The notes beneath the pieces are model-generated. The model made no database searches and was not told where the DNA came from. It saw only the letters and a program-made list of their open reading frames with translations. From the NCBI GenBank assembly GCA_027058925.1, contig JALTAS010000182.1, positions 1 to 8,693 on the forward strand: a stretch of 8,693 nucleotides of DNA, given 5' to 3'. Source of the stretch: Persephonella sp. (GTDB lineage Bacteria > Aquificota > Aquificia > Aquificales > Hydrogenothermaceae). Below, in pieces: positions 6,893 to 8,693 of the stretch (position 1 is the stretch's first letter; every line of letters starts with the position of its first letter). The position numbers were made by a program, and so were the translations under genes.

Positions 6893-8693
6893 TTTGCCAC
6901 ATCTCAGGTTCAAATCTCACAACCTTGTTTCTTCCTGTTTCTTTAGCTTTGTAAAGTGCTATATCTGCGTACTTGATACACTGCCAGAATTTTTCGCTGT
7001 CAATTGGAAACTCACTCACTCCTATACTTATAGTCTTCCTCAAAGTTACGCCTTCGGCTGTAATGGTTGCCTTCTCCACCCTTTCTCTTATTTTTTCTGC
7101 AACATTTACAGACTCACCTGGAGGCAGATCAATCAGTATCACAAGGAACTCCTCACCACCGTACCTTACAACAATATCAGACTGTCTGACGCTGTTCTTT
7201 ATTACCGAGGCTACCTTTTTCAGTACTGCATCTCCCACAGTATGCCCGTACTGATCATTTACCTGTTTGAAGAAGTCAATATCTATCATAAGTATGCCAA
7301 CAGTTATATTTTTTCTTGATGCATACGCCATTATTTTAGGGGAAAGCTCCTCAAGAAATCTTCTGTTGTAAACACCTGTAAGCTGATCAATAAGGGATTG
7401 TCTTCTAAGTTTTTCCATATAGGACTTGGCCTCAATTACAGGTGCTACTTCTCTCAGGTATGCTTCAATGAAAGGCGTTTTTCTTTTAATCTCCTCTTTT
7501 TCCTCCTTTGTGTAAACAAGCTGTAGTATTATGCCGACCCTTCCACCAACAAAAATAGGAAGGCATGAGAACAGCTCTTCAGCTTCACCATCCTCACAGT
7601 TTATAAAGTTAGGACATACACACGCATACTCTTCAGAGATAACTTCTGATCCTGTTCTCTTAACACGACACTGATCAGCATTTGAAAAGACAATATCCTT
7701 ACACCATTTTACAGATTCATCTATATCTATCAGTTTATTTTTTTCATAATCCACCTCGTATATTGAGTACTTACTTATTTTCATATCTCTCATAAGCTTT
7801 CTGAGCCTCATATATATGTCTTCCTTTGAGGCATCTTTTTCAACAATCTTTTTGAAGTTGTATATGTTAACAAGCTCATTAACTATTCTGTAAGTATCTT
7901 TTAATGCATTTGTTGATTTTTCAATATTTTCCCCTATCAGATATGAAACCTTTTTTTCTATTGATGTTAAAGTCATACAAAGTTTATCCATAGTTTCGTT
8001 ATAGGTGTCTGCAACCTCTTTTGCTTCATCGTTTGTATCAATAAACACCCTTTCTGTAAAATCTCCTTCTTTAGCTCTTGAAAGCCCTTTTTTAAGTTTG
8101 GAGAAAAACTCTGTATAAGGCTGGAAAAACCTGATAATAACAAAAATCGTTGCTATAAAGATAACCATCGCCACAATTGATGTGTTTAGCAGGTTAAGGA
8201 ATGCTGTTCTTCTTATCTCCGTAAGATCAGTTTTTATGTAGATAGCACCTAATATGTCTCCTGCATCAACATCATGACATTTCAGACAGTCTATTTTACC
8301 TTTTGGCTCCGCTTTATAAGGGATTATAAGAACATAATGAACTTTATCAAATGTCTCTTCCAATTTTTCGTAAGGAATTCCAGTTTTGAGAACTTCTTTT
8401 TCCTGCTGTGATCTTGGTTGTTCATAGGGATTTCCGGGTCCATACTGTTTTATTACTTTATCACCACGGATAACCCTGATCTCCTCTATATTTTTTTTAT
8501 GCATTCTTATGTTGTTCAGAAATATATTTCTTTTATCAATCCGTCCTATACTCATCAGCGTTGTCAGGGAGTCTCTAACCATTTCCGCAACTACATTTGA
8601 CTGGTTCTTTGCGTGGTATATGTTTATCTCTCTGAAACTATTGTATTCAAGAATCTGATTTATTATAAAAAGGATGATAAGGAGAAAACCTAT
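6879..8693 (-). CDS. membrane diguanylate cyclase with periplasmic CxxCH sensor, 5' end outside the window
   Basis: The reading frame is open to the right edge, so the N-terminus is missing; 604 residues are visible, numbered here from the edge. In order: a hydrophobic run IGFLLIILFII (1-12) ending a first membrane helix; a periplasmic region (about 14-160) with a heme c motif CLKCH at 136-140; a second membrane helix (about 164-188); a HAMP linker (about 189-242); a GAF-like domain (about 262-427) with six cysteines between 331 and 377; and a GGDEF domain (about 432-594). The active site is GGEEF at 512-516 and the inhibitory-site RxxD (RQSD, 503-506) is intact, so it should make cyclic di-GMP with product feedback. 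CLKCH followed by GDILGAIYI recalls Tll0287-like/DUF3365 domains and the heme-c PAS-like sensors of Geobacter chemotaxis receptors. Redox or gas sensing is inferred. The Met at 8582 lies inside the sensor region and is not the start. The gene is probably cotranscribed with the DUF501 gene. Confidence 0.9.
   Translation of the reverse strand: MGFLLIILFIINQILEYNSFREINIYHAKNQSNVVAEMVRDSLTTLMSIGRIDKRNIFLNNIRMHKKNIEEIRVIRGDKVIKQYGPGNPYEQPRSQQEKEVLKTGIPYEKLEETFDKVHYVLIIPYKAEPKGKIDCLKCHDVDAGDILGAIYIKTDLTEIRRTAFLNLLNTSIVAMVIFIATIFVIIRFFQPYTEFFSKLKKGLSRAKEGDFTERVFIDTNDEAKEVADTYNETMDKLCMTLTSIEKKVSYLIGENIEKSTNALKDTYRIVNELVNIYNFKKIVEKDASKEDIYMRLRKLMRDMKISKYSIYEVDYEKNKLIDIDESVKWCKDIVFSNADQCRVKRTGSEVISEEYACVCPNFINCEDGEAEELFSCLPIFVGGRVGIILQLVYTKEEKEEIKRKTPFIEAYLREVAPVIEAKSYMEKLRRQSLIDQLTGVYNRRFLEELSPKIMAYASRKNITVGILMIDIDFFKQVNDQYGHTVGDAVLKKVASVIKNSVRQSDIVVRYGGEEFLVILIDLPPGESVNVAEKIRERVEKATITAEGVTLRKTISIGVSEFPIDSEKFWQCIKYADIALYKAKETGRNKVVRFEPEMWQNEEY

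Noticed and set aside
6893..6913. TTG 6913 as the DUF501 start
   Set aside because: It adds seven residues with no recognisable family similarity, and the ATG at 6892 is the commoner codon. It cannot be excluded, because upstream AAGG gives it weak ribosome-binding support.
6894..7319. 141-codon open frame antisense to the GGDEF domain
   Set aside because: It is the complement of conserved GGDEF coding sequence and has no recognisable domain or ribosome binding site.
8580..8582. Met at 8582 as the start of the cyclase
   Set aside because: The frame stays open to the window edge and encodes the end of a membrane helix and more periplasmic sequence, so this Met is internal.

Overview
The window is AT-rich and gene-dense, with codon use heavy in AGA/AGG and ATA and proteins rich in Lys and Glu. 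It encodes an outer-membrane beta-barrel with a signal peptide and a C-terminal Phe, and two proteins with c-type heme motifs. Together these suggest a thermophilic, diderm, chemolithotrophic bacterium. The housekeeping proteins look like those of Aquificota, perhaps Hydrogenothermaceae such as Persephonella or Sulfurihydrogenibium. That placement is pattern recognition, not a computed phylogeny.

Layout: (1) bases 1-61 hold a short leader with a possible -10 box and a strong Shine-Dalgarno. (2) 62-3189, plus strand, is a two-gene unit: ileS (isoleucyl-tRNA synthetase, TTG start) and an HU/IHF-family DNA-bending protein joined by an ATGA stop/start overlap. (3) 3186-5054, minus strand, is mnmG (gidA), converging on the HU/IHF gene so that a single TTAA supplies both stop codons. 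An imperfect hairpin is centred on that TTAA. (4) 5055-5204 is the only sizeable intergenic region. It carries two putative divergent promoters with near-adjacent -35 boxes and an 8-bp inverted repeat. (5) 5205-6476, plus strand, encodes a secreted protein with one N-terminal CxxCH heme motif followed by an outer-membrane beta-barrel, resembling the fused cytochrome-porin Cyc2. (6) 6473-6892, minus strand, is a DUF501 protein, again converging on its neighbour through a shared TTAA. (7) 6879-8693, minus strand, is a membrane diguanylate cyclase with a periplasmic CxxCH sensor region, HAMP, a cysteine-rich GAF-like domain and GGDEF. It runs off the right edge, and its stop overlaps the DUF501 start.

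The left half (ileS, hup/ihf, mnmG) is core tRNA and nucleoid biology. The right half is the part to look at twice: a probable heme-bearing outer-membrane porin beside a diguanylate cyclase that probably binds heme in the periplasm. Both could handle or sense electron flow in the same compartment. Their functional link is inferred from proximity and shared heme chemistry. No tRNA, rRNA, CRISPR array, insertion sequence or phage gene was seen.
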